NCBI GenBank assembly: GCA_934402395.1
Contig: CAKRTQ010000011.1
Span: forward strand, 1-64,000
Source of the DNA: an uncultured Eubacteriales bacterium
Lineage (GTDB): Bacteria; Bacillota; Clostridia; Oscillospirales; CAG-272
Direction of reading: 5' to 3'
Length of the DNA: 64,000 nt
The notes below the pieces were generated by a model. That model was given only the letters and a program-made list of their open reading frames with translations, was not told the origin of the DNA and made no database searches. The position numbers and the translations under genes were made by a program. Positions 51,332 to 61,102 of this stretch are shown piece after piece. How positions within the stretch are numbered: position 1 is the stretch's first letter; each line of letters starts with the position of its first letter.

Positions 51332-52827
51332 TTATTTTGAAAGGACAGCATTTATATCGGATATATATTTTTCAAACGAAATGCGTATCTTCTGATATTT
51401 TGACATCCAGTCGGAAGAACCTTCGTTCACCATGTTGCGCAGAGTGGCGTTCGGCACTTTGCCAAGAGATTCGTTGAATATTCTGCCGAGATCGAATGTA
51501 ACGTGCTCGCGGATTATATCGTACATCTGCGAGGATACATGGTCCTTGGAATAACGCACCTTCATGGCTACCTCAAAAAGCTTGGGGGTCACGCGTCTGT
51601 AGCCCTCGGATGAGAGACATTCAAGAAGCGCCGCCGAAGCATCGGTATCAACGGCATTGACGGGAATGCTGTACATTGAAAACGGCATTGCCATTGTGGT
51701 TATGTAGTCCTTCTGCTCGCTGTTGTACTTGGGGAGCGGCAGAATTCCGTAATCGATATCGGTATTGATGAGCACATTCTTGCAAACGCGCACACGCTCG
51801 GTCATAAAGAGAGACCGTCCCTCTGAGAATATCTTCTGCTGCATTTTACCCGCAGCACCGTTCTGACCGCAGTAGTACCAGTCATCGTTGGTGTCGAAGT
51901 TATTTACAAGATATTCAAGCATATTCTGAGTTTTTTCGGAATTGTAGCTGTCCGATACGGCAAGCAGGTCGTCGGCGTTCTTTTCAACGCTCTTGATGCC
52001 GACACTTCCGAACAGGCAGTCAAGATGCAGCCAGTATGTTGCGTAGCCGAATCTGTCGCCGTCGCTCTTTTTTCCGTTGCCGTCGACATCATTGTAAATG
52101 CCCTTGGTCATCTTTTCAAATTCCTCAAGAGTCCACGCGCCGGAGATAACAAGGCTGTTGGGGTCGGAAAGGTTGAATTCGCTGATATACGACTTATTGT
52201 AGAACGTGGCGTACATCATGTAAAGCAGGTTGGTGGAGATATCGCCGGTGGCAAAGTACAGATGACCGTTGAGCGTTGATGTGCCTATGAGCTCTTCGGG
52301 CCACCACGGCATATCGAAATCAAGGTGCTCAAGCTTCAGAAGATCGGCGGAATATCCGTTGTACGCCAGAGTTCCCGCCGTGGAGCTGTAAGAGCCCACG
52401 AGATCGTACTGCGGATTACCGGAGTTCATATCTGCCTCGACCGCCTTTACAAACGAGGCGATATGGCTGACGTTTCCGGGAATACCTATGTACTCGATCT
52501 TACATTTGAGACGTTCCACAGCGCGGGCATCGCGGGCAACGATAGCCTCATCGACCAGTTCGCCGTTCAGCTCCTTCACATCGAACTCAACGTGCTCCGC
52601 ATCGTTCCCCAGTAAAGAATGCGCATGGTTCTGCCGCCGAGATCGATCTCACCGAGATTGTCAAGGCGGTAGCCGTTTTCGTCAACGGGATCGGTAACAG
52701 ACGGTTCGGTCGTTGCCGCAGGTGCCGCAGTGGTGCTTACCACAGTATTGCCGGGATCCATCGCGCACGAGACGAATGACGCTGCAATTATAAGCAGTGC
52801 CGACAGTAAACAAAGAATTTTTTTCAT
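51332..52827 (-). pseudogene. Extracellular solute-binding lipoprotein, frameshifted
   Basis: Two adjacent frames make one solute-binding protein. The first (from 52827) has a signal peptide, lipobox SFVSC, and ends ...GGRTMRILYWG. The second resumes with VKELNGELVDEAIVARDARAVE and runs through DLVGSYSSTAGTLAYNGYSADL and GAWTLEEFEKMTKG to 51332. The switch is at GGGG (52607-52610): one missing base after TGGGG turns the expected frame into a stop (TGA). The gene may be inactive, a sequencing error, or read by frameshifting. Intact, it would bind a sugar-like ligand for ABC uptake. No transporter permease lies nearby. Confidence 0.75.
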
Positions 52828-52961
52828 TTTATCACACTTTCCTTTCGTGATATATTGATTTAATTATAATTCTTTTCTTCCCTTCATTCGCCCTCAAGGG
52901 GGTGAAAAAGTTCCACTTTTGTGCTATACTTGTTTTCACAGGACAAAGGAGGACCGCCGCT

Positions 52962-53810
52962 GTGGAAAGAATATCAGAATACACCGTTTATCATTCCGGG
53001 AGCATTCAGGCACTGCGCTACACCGTGCAGAAGGTTACGCCCGGCGGCACTGCGCCGCATCCGATATCTCCGGAAATGCTGCGCATCGTGCGCATAGTCT
53101 CCGGCAACTGCACATGGGTCATATCGCGGCATGAATATCACGTTGGCGCCGGCGACATCGTGATCCTGAACAACACCGAAAAAAGATACCAGACCGGGAT
53201 ATCGCCGCAGGATCCGGTCGTTCAGGAGGTAGTACGGTTCATGCCGGTGGCTTTTCCGGATTTTTCAGGCTGTTTTCCGCTCTTTTTTTATCGCGGAAGC
53301 GGCTTTTCACACGTTTTTTCGCTGGGTTGCCCCGAATATGACCGCCTTTCTGATATAATGTCGCTTCTGCGCGCCGAGGAAGCCGCTTCGGGCTTCGGCA
53401 AGGACTCCGCCATGCTGTCGCTGGTACGTGTGCTTATAATCGGGCTGTATCACGCCGCAGTAGCGATGGGAAGCATTCCGCAGTCGGCGGAAAACGGAAA
53501 AAGCCCCCTCGGAGCGGGGAGCTATCGGGTGATATGGGAAGCAGTCGTAAATATAAAGGAACACCTCACAGAGGATATTTCGGCTGCATCCCTCGCCGCA
53601 GAAGCGGGAATGAGCCGTTCGCACTTTTCGCGCCTCTTCGGCGCCGCAATGGGAATGACCATTCCTCAATACATACGCCTTCCGCGTCTGCGCTCGGTAC
53701 GTGAGCTTACCGAATCGCAGGGATACAACATTCTTGAAGCGGTCTACGCCTCAGGCTTCGGCAGCACATCGGCATATTACAAGGCGCTTCACGAACTTGT
53801 ACTGAGCTGA
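52962..53810 (+). CDS. AraC-family transcriptional regulator (second copy)
   Basis: The 282-aa protein has a cupin-like sensor domain (GGTAPHPISPEMLRIVRI, HVGAGDIVILNNTEK) and a C-terminal double helix-turn-helix (SAASLAAEAGMSRSHFSRLFG; NILEAVYASGFGSTSAYYKAL). The start is a GTG at 52962, 9 nt after AAAGGAGG; the longer frame lacks a ribosome site. It is divergent from the solute-binding/FAD-oxidoreductase genes and is their likely regulator, as in the locus at 39-43 kb. Confidence 0.87.
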   Translation: MERISEYTVYHSGSIQALRYTVQKVTPGGTAPHPISPEMLRIVRIVSGNCTWVISRHEYHVGAGDIVILNNTEKRYQTGISPQDPVVQEVVRFMPVAFPDFSGCFPLFFYRGSGFSHVFSLGCPEYDRLSDIMSLLRAEEAASGFGKDSAMLSLVRVLIIGLYHAAVAMGSIPQSAENGKSPLGAGSYRVIWEAVVNIKEHLTEDISAASLAAEAGMSRSHFSRLFGAAMGMTIPQYIRLPRLRSVRELTESQGYNILEAVYASGFGSTSAYYKALHELVLS

Positions 53811-53827
53811 GAGCGTGATTCAATAAA

Positions 53828-53861
53828 AAATTGCGGTGCCGCGAATGCAGCACCGCAATTT
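53828..53861. terminator. Bidirectional terminator
   Basis: AAATTGCGGTGC and GCACCGCAATTT form a 12-bp stem between converging genes ending at 53810 and 53884. A-rich and T-rich flanks suit both directions. Confidence 0.88.
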
Positions 53862-53883
53862 AATTATTGGATTAAAGGATATA

Positions 53884-54735
53884 TCAATTAAATATGTACT
53901 CGGTCTCCTTATACTCATCCCAAATTTGGTCGAAACCGGCATCCAAAAGTTCGAATATATTGCTGTCCGATGGATGTTCATTGTCCCAACTTCCGTTCAA
54001 ACCCACGGATATATCAACAGCATCGCGATTGAAGGGCTGAATGTTCAGCCAGCATTTACCTTCAACATTGTCTTCCGAGAAAAATTTGGCGATTCTAAAA
54101 TTGTACCTGTATTCGTCTTTATAAAACCGCAGTCTGACCTGCTTTTTCTTGCTTTCATCCAAATTATCAACAACAGACTGCAGTATCGGCAATGTCTCTT
54201 GCATGACTTGATCGTAATATGATATTTTTTGCGGACACATTTTCTCCATTCGCGAAATAAATTCTCGGTTTGAAGGGTCCACCGACAATAACAATATCTT
54301 TACAACACAGTCACTGTTTTGAACACAATGAAGTAGGTTCTTTCCAAAAGCTCGGAAGTACCCATCGCCCGAGATAAATAAAAGCTTTATTTCAGACGGA
54401 TAATTTTTAGTTATGCCATTGCCGAAAAGCTGATCGGTATCTATCGGACTTGAACGACCCGTTCCGATATATTCAACGCCGAATTTGCTCAGTTTCTCAT
54501 TGTTGCGTTTGACCCTTATCATATTATTGGCAATGATCTGCGCAAATGTCGAAGCAATCAAACCTACCGTGACCGCAGACAGCAACGAATTGAGTAAATC
54601 CAATAATAGCCCTTTTATATCCGAAGCACGCTGCATTTTAATATTCAGCACCACTATTGCCGATATTATGACGAGCATTATTATTATCAATACCCATAAT
54701 GCCAGTGTTGTAGAATTGTAATCTTTTTTCTTCAT
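53884..54735 (-). CDS. Two-TM membrane protein with a cytosolic domain, AT-rich, unknown
   Basis: The 283-aa protein has two N-terminal membrane segments (LWVLIIIMLVIISAIVVLNI; LNSLLSAVTVGLIASTFAQII) and a soluble domain of about 200 residues. Visible stretches are LLFISGDGYFRAFGKNLL, VVKILLLSVDPSNREF, RLRFYKDEYRYNFRIAKFF and a tail with conserved-looking aromatic residues (SWDNE, FDQIWDEYKETEY). The soluble part is reminiscent of PLD-like or membrane-effector domains, but no HKD motif is present, so no function is claimed. Base composition is clearly more AT-rich than neighbours, suggesting acquisition. It is monocistronic. Confidence 0.6.
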   Translation of the reverse strand: MKKKDYNSTTLALWVLIIIMLVIISAIVVLNIKMQRASDIKGLLLDLLNSLLSAVTVGLIASTFAQIIANNMIRVKRNNEKLSKFGVEYIGTGRSSPIDTDQLFGNGITKNYPSEIKLLFISGDGYFRAFGKNLLHCVQNSDCVVKILLLSVDPSNREFISRMEKMCPQKISYYDQVMQETLPILQSVVDNLDESKKKQVRLRFYKDEYRYNFRIAKFFSEDNVEGKCWLNIQPFNRDAVDISVGLNGSWDNEHPSDSNIFELLDAGFDQIWDEYKETEYIFN

Positions 54736-54792
54736 TCCATCGTCCTCAACTTACAAAGATCAGCACCGAACAAAAATACAGCAATCGAATAT

Positions 54793-56232
54793 TTATTTCA
54801 TCATCTCCCCGAGAATGCGCCAGAGACGTTCCAGCGATGCGATCGAAAGCGCCTCGTCCGGCGAATGTATTCCCTTCATGTCGGGTCCCACCGATATCAT
54901 ATCCAGCTTCGGCAGGTGCGATCTGATTATTCCGCATTCAAGACCGGCGTGTATCACAGTGACCTTTGGCTCATAGCCGAGGATACCCTGCGCGGTCTTG
55001 AGATATTTTGTACGCAGAGGTGAACGCGCGGCAAAATCCCAGCCGGGATAACGGCTGTAATGCTTTGTTTTCGCGCCTACCGCCGCCGCAAGTGCGTCAA
55101 GAGAGTCTACCGATGCGTCAAGCTGCGATTCCACCGGAGAACGGGATGAAAATACAAAAGTCACGCCGGCATCATCGGTTCTGACTATTCCGAGATTACG
55201 CGAAAAGCCCACAAGCCCCGGAATATCACGGCTCATTTCGATAACGCCGTTCTGAACGCACGCCATGACCGCAAGCACGCGGCGGGTGGTTTCCGCTGTC
55301 ATCATAAGCGCGGGAGCCGTGGCTGTCACCGCACATCCGACGGTAAGTCCCGCGTCGTCGGCGCAAAGCTCGCCGCGAATACGCTCGACCTCGCGGAGCA
55401 CTGCGCGCGCGGCTTTATCGGCATTTGCGACCGAAACAGTGCAAAACGCCTCGCGCGGTATGGCATTATCCTTGCCGCCGCCTCTGACCGAAACAAGATT
55501 CACGCGCATCTTTTTTGAAAGCGAAGCGAGCACGCGCCCCATGAGCTTTATGGCATTTGTTCTGCCGCAGTTGATATTTTCACCCGAATGACCGCCGCAA
55601 AGTCCGGTAAGACCGATGTCAAGCGCCTCGCCGCGAGCCTCCTGCGTTTTTACGGGCACGGTAACATCCGATCTCACACCTCCGGCGCAGCCGGCAGTAA
55701 CGGCATTCTCTTCTTCGCTGTCAAGATTTATCATCTTCTTTGCCGTAACGACGGAATAATCAAAGCCGCCCGCGCCGAGAAGCCCCACCTCCTCATCGGT
55801 GGTGAACAGGCATTCAACAGTCGGGTGAGTAGCAAGCTGACCGTCGATAACGGCAAGCATCATGGCGACCGCCGCGCCGTCATCGCCGCCGAGCGTTGTC
55901 CCGCGTGCGCGGAGCCAACCGTCCTCGATGTAAAGGTCAAGACCGTCGCGGGTAAAATCATGTTCAACGCCACTGTTTTTTTCGCACACCATATCAGTAT
56001 GCCCCTGAAGCAGAACTGCGCCCTCATGCTCGCGTCCCTCGGTTGCGGGAACACGCACAAACACATTGTTGCGCCCGTCGCGCAGGCAGAACATACCGCG
56101 GTCAAGCGCGAATTTTTCGATCATTTTTGCTACCGCTTCTTCATTTCCCGATCCGCGCGGTATAGCGGAGATCTCTTCAAAAAGCTCAAGCACGCGGCGC
56201 GGCTCAAGTCCTTCGGTAACGTATTTTTTCAT
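54793..56232 (-). CDS. pepD: Aminoacyl-histidine dipeptidase (PepD family, M20)
   Basis: The 479-aa metallopeptidase has the M20 metal site residues in LLQGHTDMVCEK, GTTLGGDDGAAVAMMLA, TTDEEVGLLGA and the late IHAGLECG. Length and motifs match PepD, which cleaves Xaa-His and other dipeptides in the cytoplasm. The ATG at 56232 is taken as start; AGAGG lies about 13 nt upstream. It is next to no obvious transport gene and appears monocistronic. Confidence 0.9.
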   Translation of the reverse strand: MKKYVTEGLEPRRVLELFEEISAIPRGSGNEEAVAKMIEKFALDRGMFCLRDGRNNVFVRVPATEGREHEGAVLLQGHTDMVCEKNSGVEHDFTRDGLDLYIEDGWLRARGTTLGGDDGAAVAMMLAVIDGQLATHPTVECLFTTDEEVGLLGAGGFDYSVVTAKKMINLDSEEENAVTAGCAGGVRSDVTVPVKTQEARGEALDIGLTGLCGGHSGENINCGRTNAIKLMGRVLASLSKKMRVNLVSVRGGGKDNAIPREAFCTVSVANADKAARAVLREVERIRGELCADDAGLTVGCAVTATAPALMMTAETTRRVLAVMACVQNGVIEMSRDIPGLVGFSRNLGIVRTDDAGVTFVFSSRSPVESQLDASVDSLDALAAAVGAKTKHYSRYPGWDFAARSPLRTKYLKTAQGILGYEPKVTVIHAGLECGIIRSHLPKLDMISVGPDMKGIHSPDEALSIASLERLWRILGEMMK

Positions 56233-56406
56233 AATTACAGTCATTCCTCTCTTTGCATTTGTGCTTTTTTCTTTGCAGGCAAAGAAAAAAAGCAAATCAC
56301 AATATCAGATCCGAAAGGCACGAAAGTGGGATGAGCTCGCCACGCCGGCAAGTCCGCATCAATTTTTCCGACTTTTACGGCGCTATTCAGATCTGATCTG
56401 TATCAA

Positions 56407-57444
56407 TTACAGGCGTTTTTGCCTGTTTCGGGGCAGATTTATCGAACCATCGGAGAGCTTTTTGACATTGTCAAGCAATACTCCGGTACCGAGTGCCACA
56501 CATTGCACCGGATTTTTTGCGACTCTGGTCTTTATCCCGGTCATTTCGGCGATCAGGCTGTCAAAGCCGTAAAGCAGCGAACCGCCGCCCGTCATTACTA
56601 TGCCGTTGTTCAGAATGTCGCCCACAAGCTCGGGCGGGGTGCGCTCGATAACAAGGCATATGCTTTCGATTATTGCCGATATCGGTTCGTACATTGCCTC
56701 AAGCATCTCGCGCGAGGACAGTGTTATCTCTGTCGGCAACCCCGTGGAAAGGCTTCTTCCCTTGACGTTCATGAACTTAGGTTCATCGTGGTTGTAGACC
56801 GCGCCTATTCTGATCTTAATATTCTCCGCCGTGCGCTCACCGATAAGCACATTGTACTTGCGGCGCACATACCGCATTATTGCCTCATCGAATTTATCGC
56901 CCGCTATCTTTATCGATTCGGACTCCACCACGCCGTCAAGCGCAATGACCGCGATATCGGTCGTTCCTCCGCCAATATCAACTATCATATTGCCGCTCGG
57001 CTCTGAGATCTTTATTTTCGCTCCTATGGCGGCTGCAACAGGCTCCTCAACAAGATAAGCCGAACGCGCTCCAACCTGCTTGGCGGCATCCACCACGGCG
57101 CGTTCTTCGACCTCGGTGATACCGGACGGTATGCATATCACAACGTCCTTCGGCGGCATGATCGTACCGCAGGCGACATGAATGAAATGCTGAAGCATTT
57201 TCAGCGTGACATCATACTGACTTATTACGCCGTCACGCAGCGGTCTGACCGCCACTATATTTTCCGGAGTACGCCCGAGCATCATCTGCGCTTCTCTGCC
57301 GACCTTAAGGATCTTTCCGCTTTCGGCTTCAAGTGCCACGACCGACGGCTCCGAGATCACTATTCCTTTTCTTTCGACATAAACCAGCACCGTTGCGGTG
57401 CCGAGATCAATGCCGACGCTTTTTCTGCGCAAGTTATCAAACAT
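56407..57444 (-). CDS. mreB: Rod-shape-determining protein MreB/Mbl
   Basis: The 345-aa actin-like ATPase has phosphate-1 VGIDLGTATVLVY, phosphate-2 VDIGGGTTDIAVI, the hinge VEEPVAAAIGA and adenosine loop VMTGGGSLLYG. The second residue cluster 'ISEPSVVAL' is also typical. It polymerises under the membrane and guides SEDS-type wall synthesis such as the RodA at 43375-44541. mreC and mreD do not follow, so this may be an Mbl/MreBH-type solitary copy. Promoter 57526-57554. Confidence 0.92.
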   Translation of the reverse strand: MFDNLRRKSVGIDLGTATVLVYVERKGIVISEPSVVALEAESGKILKVGREAQMMLGRTPENIVAVRPLRDGVISQYDVTLKMLQHFIHVACGTIMPPKDVVICIPSGITEVEERAVVDAAKQVGARSAYLVEEPVAAAIGAKIKISEPSGNMIVDIGGGTTDIAVIALDGVVESESIKIAGDKFDEAIMRYVRRKYNVLIGERTAENIKIRIGAVYNHDEPKFMNVKGRSLSTGLPTEITLSSREMLEAMYEPISAIIESICLVIERTPPELVGDILNNGIVMTGGGSLLYGFDSLIAEMTGIKTRVAKNPVQCVALGTGVLLDNVKKLSDGSINLPRNRQKRL

Positions 57445-57525
57445 TTATCTTTATCCGTTCGCTTAATTATTATGTATTTATCTATCATTACACTCCGCCA
57501 AAAGCGGATATACCGACACATAATA

Positions 57526-57554
57526 ATTATATACTACATTCGGTCAAAATGCAA
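57526..57554 (-). promoter_or_regulatory. Promoter of mreB
   Basis: TTGCAT (57549-57554) and TATAAT (57526-57531) are separated by 17 nt on the minus strand. Confidence 0.65.
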
Positions 57555-57590
57555 CTGTTTTCGATAAATTTAAGAGAAATATAAGATCGT

Positions 57591-58427
57591 CTATCGCCTG
57601 CTTGCAGATATGCCGCCCGTAACCGAAGCCGTCTCCTGTTCTCCACTCCTTAACAACGGGGTAAATGCCACCGATGCGCAGTACACCCGCGCCCCGGCTC
57701 CCGAAAGCAGCGAAACACACGCGGCGGCGGTCGCGCCGGTCGTTACAAGATCGTCGATCAGCAGCACGGTCCTGCCTGCCACCCCGCCGTTGCGGGTAAC
57801 GGCGGCAAGAGAAAACAGCTGCCGCACATTTTTGACGCGCTCATCGGCGCTCAGCTGTTTTTGCTCCGACGAACCGCGTCGGCGGTCAAGAAGCGTCAGG
57901 CACGGTACATCAAGCTCGCGCGCCACTGCCCCCGCCAGCATTTTTGCCTGGTCGTGACCTGCATCAAGCACCCGTGCGGGATCGCGCGGCACATATGTAA
58001 CGATCAGCTCCCGGCGGTCAACACCCTGTCCGTCAAGCATCGCCGTGATCGGATCCGCCATAAGTCCGGCAAGAAATGCGGCGCATTCGCGGTCTCTCAC
58101 ACGCTTTTGCCGCCATATGATACGGTTTAGCGGGCAGTCGCCGTCCCCGTGTCTGTATGCGGCAAGTTTGGCAAGAAATTCGCACCCCGCATCGGTAAGC
58201 TGCGGCGGCGCGCAATAGCAGTACATTCTCGGCGCACCGCAGTCGGGACATTTTTCAGCCAGCTTGCGCTGAAATTTTGTTGCGCATGACGGACAAAGCA
58301 ATTCGTCGCGCACTCCACGGTCGCCGCACGAAATGCAGACCTCCCCGTAAAGTACGCGACGCGATCTTTTGCATATCCTTCGCCACACGCCGGAATATTT
58401 TTCTTTGTTCCGTTTATTCCGTTCCAT
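57591..58427 (-). CDS. comF: ComF-family phosphoribosyltransferase-like protein
   Basis: The 278-aa protein has an N-terminal double zinc ribbon (CISCGDRG, CPSCA; CPDCGAPRMYCYC) and a C-terminal phosphoribosyltransferase fold with the PRPP-loop VLLIDDLVTTGATAAAC. This is the ComF layout; ComF helps take up DNA during natural transformation. It follows recD2 by 5 nt. No comFA helicase is present in the window. It may support recombination with RecD2 rather than competence. Confidence 0.88.
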   Translation of the reverse strand: MERNKRNKEKYSGVWRRICKRSRRVLYGEVCISCGDRGVRDELLCPSCATKFQRKLAEKCPDCGAPRMYCYCAPPQLTDAGCEFLAKLAAYRHGDGDCPLNRIIWRQKRVRDRECAAFLAGLMADPITAMLDGQGVDRRELIVTYVPRDPARVLDAGHDQAKMLAGAVARELDVPCLTLLDRRRGSSEQKQLSADERVKNVRQLFSLAAVTRNGGVAGRTVLLIDDLVTTGATAAACVSLLSGAGARVYCASVAFTPLLRSGEQETASVTGGISASRR

Positions 58428-58432
58428 TACGA

Positions 58433-60718
58433 TCAGCCGCGCCCTCCCGTTTTCTCACGAATGCGCCGACAAAGACCGGTATATCTCAGCATCTGACGCT
58501 TATTTTCCACCATTGTGCGCACGATATCCTGCCTGCCGACAAGAATGACCATTCTCTGTGCGCGCGTCACTGCGGTGTAAAACAGATTTCGCGTCAGAAG
58601 CATTTCCGGCGCGCCGTACATCGGAATTATCACAATGGGATATTCGCTGCCCTGGCTTTTGTGTACCGTTATGGCATATGCCAGCTCCATATCGTCAAGC
58701 GCGGAAAATGAATAATCGACTATCCGGTCGTCAAAATCGACCGTCATGCTTTGGGAAGAAGTGTTTATCGCCTCAATGACGCCTATGTCGCCGTTGAAGA
58801 TCCCCATCCCGTCCTTTCCGCCGCGATTCCACTCAAGCTCGTAATTGTTGCGCGTCTGCATCACCTTGTCGCCGACACGGAATATCACATCGCGGAAGCG
58901 CAACTCACGCTTTTCACCGTCGCCGGGATTGAGCGCTCTTTGCAGCAGCGCGTTAAGATTCTGCGTGCCGCCGGCGCCGCGGCGCGACGGCGTTATGATC
59001 TGTATCCCCGATGCCGGATCGACCCCGTAAGCTGCGGGAAGTCTTTTGGCGCAGAGTTCGGCGACCGTAGCGGCAATATCGCCGTCACTTTCCCGCCGAA
59101 GAAAGAAAAAGTCTCTGTCCTTTACATCAAGAGTAGGCATTTCGCCGCGGTTTATCGCGTGTGCGTTGGTAACTATGAGCGATTCCTGCGCCTGGCGGAA
59201 TATTTCGGTCAGGCAAACGGTCGCAAACGCCTCGGAATCTATAATATCGTGCAGAACATTGCCCGCGCCGACCGACGGAAGCTGATCGGCATCGCCGATG
59301 ATTATCAGCCGAGCTCCCGGCTTTATTGCACGCAGAAGCGATGCCGTAAGAGCGGAATCCAGCATTGACGCCTCATCGATTATTATGACGTGCTCATCAA
59401 GCATATCCTTTTCGCATCGCCGGAAGGTAAGGCGGTGCCCGTCATCGCCCTCGCCCGCATACTCCGCTTCAAGAAGGCGATGGACAGTCCGCGCCTCGCG
59501 CGACGTTGCCTCCGAAAGCCGTTTTGCTGCGCGTCCGGTAGGCGCAGCCAGCGCCGTGTCAAGATCCATGCTGTCAAAAATATCGAGCAGTGCGCGAACG
59601 ACAGTGGTCTTACCGGTTCCGGGACCTCCCGTAAGTACCATAACGCCGTGAACCAGCGCATCGGAGATCGCACGCCGCTGAGCATCGGCATAATGTATGC
59701 CGCGCGTCAGTTCTTCCTTCGCAATAAATGCGTCCACGTTTCCGGCATCGATCGAAATACACTTGCGGTCTATGTCACACAACTTTTTCGCAATATATTT
59801 TTCGTCGGCATAAGCCTGTTTTTCGTAGATGAGCCGCCGCTCGCCGTCACGCTCGGCGACAAGCTCGCCACGCGACAAAAGCGCGGACAGCGCCTCCTTT
59901 GCCGCGTCTTCGGTAACGCCGAGCATATCGGCAGCGGTAGCGGCGAGCTTGTCCTCCGGCAGGCATACGTGCCCGTTCTGCGCCGCGTTTGTAATAAGCA
60001 CATGGCGGACGCCGCATTCGATCCTTGCGGGCGAATCCGCCGGATATCCCATTGATCTCGCCATTGCATCGGCGCGGTCAAAGCCTATGCCCTGCACCTC
60101 GCCGCAAAGGACATAGGGATTTTCCTTTGCCACATCCACAGACTCCGCGCCGAAACGCTTGTATATGCGCATGGTGAGTTCCGGACCGAAATAGTCACGG
60201 AAAAACATGACCGTACCGCGCATATCCGACTGCTTTCTGAACTCCTCGGATATCTCCCCGGCGCGTTTGCGCGTAATGCCCGGGATCTCAGCCAGCCATT
60301 CCGGATGATTTTCGATAACATCGAACGTATCCTCGCCGAACTGCGCCACGATCTTGTGCGCGGTCTTGAGTCTTATGCCGCGTATCGCCCCGGACGCAAG
60401 ATAACGTTCAATAGCGGCAACGTCGGAGGGCAGCTCGCGCTCGTATTCAATAACGCGGAACTGCCTGCCGTAGCGGGCATTGTTTTCCCATTTGCCAGAA
60501 AGACTCAAAAGGTCCCCCTCGGCAACATCGGGCATTACGCCGAGCACCGAATGCAGTCCGCCGTCATCGCCCTCAAGCGACAGTATCACAAAGCCCGTGT
60601 CCTCGCGCGCATAAATTATCTCCTCAACGGTCCCCGAGAGCGTTCCACCGCCTTTGGAGGGGGCGTCGGAGCTGTCCCGGCGACCGTATGCCTCGTCAAA
60701 TATACTTTTCGGACTCAC
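58433..60718 (-). CDS. recD2: RecD2-type SF1B DNA helicase
   Basis: The protein of about 761 aa has an N-terminal OB/HhH part (GVMPDVAEGDLLSLSGKW; AEIPGITRKRAGEI), Walker A GGPGTGKTT, IIIDEASMLD, GDADQLPSVG and late helicase motifs (VHKSQGSEYP, TAVTRAQ). It is RecD2 rather than RecD because no RecBC partner is present and the N-terminal extension is complete. The likely start is a GTG at 60718, 8 nt after AAAGGAGG; an ATG at 60748 overlaps the upstream gene by ATGA. It acts on DNA 5' to 3'. Confidence 0.9.
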   Translation of the reverse strand: MSPKSIFDEAYGRRDSSDAPSKGGGTLSGTVEEIIYAREDTGFVILSLEGDDGGLHSVLGVMPDVAEGDLLSLSGKWENNARYGRQFRVIEYERELPSDVAAIERYLASGAIRGIRLKTAHKIVAQFGEDTFDVIENHPEWLAEIPGITRKRAGEISEEFRKQSDMRGTVMFFRDYFGPELTMRIYKRFGAESVDVAKENPYVLCGEVQGIGFDRADAMARSMGYPADSPARIECGVRHVLITNAAQNGHVCLPEDKLAATAADMLGVTEDAAKEALSALLSRGELVAERDGERRLIYEKQAYADEKYIAKKLCDIDRKCISIDAGNVDAFIAKEELTRGIHYADAQRRAISDALVHGVMVLTGGPGTGKTTVVRALLDIFDSMDLDTALAAPTGRAAKRLSEATSREARTVHRLLEAEYAGEGDDGHRLTFRRCEKDMLDEHVIIIDEASMLDSALTASLLRAIKPGARLIIIGDADQLPSVGAGNVLHDIIDSEAFATVCLTEIFRQAQESLIVTNAHAINRGEMPTLDVKDRDFFFLRRESDGDIAATVAELCAKRLPAAYGVDPASGIQIITPSRRGAGGTQNLNALLQRALNPGDGEKRELRFRDVIFRVGDKVMQTRNNYELEWNRGGKDGMGIFNGDIGVIEAINTSSQSMTVDFDDRIVDYSFSALDDMELAYAITVHKSQGSEYPIVIIPMYGAPEMLLTRNLFYTAVTRAQRMVILVGRQDIVRTMVENKRQMLRYTGLCRRIREKTGGRG

Positions 60719-60744
60719 CGACGTCCCCTCCTTTCCGCAGTATG

Positions 60745-61044
60745 TCATTCGGAATTTTTTATTTCGATTATTTCAGCCGAAGGACAAAGCCTGTGTATAC
60801 GTACAGCCAGTCTTTCCTCCCCCTCCGGTATCATGACCGCAATGCGCGAACGCCGCAGCCATGATACCCGCGCCTCGTCGATAAGTACATCAATCAGCTC
60901 GTCGTCCTCGCTGCCGTCAAGTCTGACGGCTGCTATCGGCGCGAACCGGCGCGGTATGAATATCCTTTCGGACAAAAGCTTGAGCGCTGAATACCCGCCG
61001 AACACGGCAAGCACGGCAATTATTATGTCAAAAAATATTTTCAT
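60745..61044 (-). CDS. Small anchored protein ahead of recD2
   Basis: The 99-aa protein has one N-terminal membrane segment (MKIFFDIIIAVLAVFGGYSAL) and a cytoplasmic domain with RFAPIAAVRLDGSEDDELIDVL and RLCPSAEIIEIKNSE. No family is recognised. The ATG at 61044 lies 4 nt after GGGGGAG, which is within the arm of a large inverted repeat (61047-61094). It precedes recD2, whose upstream frame overlaps its stop. Confidence 0.65.
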   Translation of the reverse strand: MKIFFDIIIAVLAVFGGYSALKLLSERIFIPRRFAPIAAVRLDGSEDDELIDVLIDEARVSWLRRSRIAVMIPEGEERLAVRIHRLCPSAEIIEIKNSE

Positions 61045-61046
61045 CG

Positions 61047-61094
61047 TTCTCCCCCACGGCATTACTCAGTATCATTATATGCCGTGCGGGAGAA
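61047..61094 (-). promoter_or_regulatory. Inverted repeat covering the ribosome site ahead of the small gene and recD2
   Basis: On the minus strand TTCTCCCGCACGGCAT pairs with ATGCCGTGGGGGAGAA with one mismatch. The 3' arm carries the ribosome-binding site and the loop contains TATAAT. Folded RNA would hide the site. No factor is known. Confidence 0.5.
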
Positions 61095-61102
61095 TTTCTT
61101 AC

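Noticed and set aside
50302..51477. 391-aa plus-strand frame antisense to the FAD protein
   Set aside because: It overlaps a long gene with clear FAD motifs and has no ribosome site.
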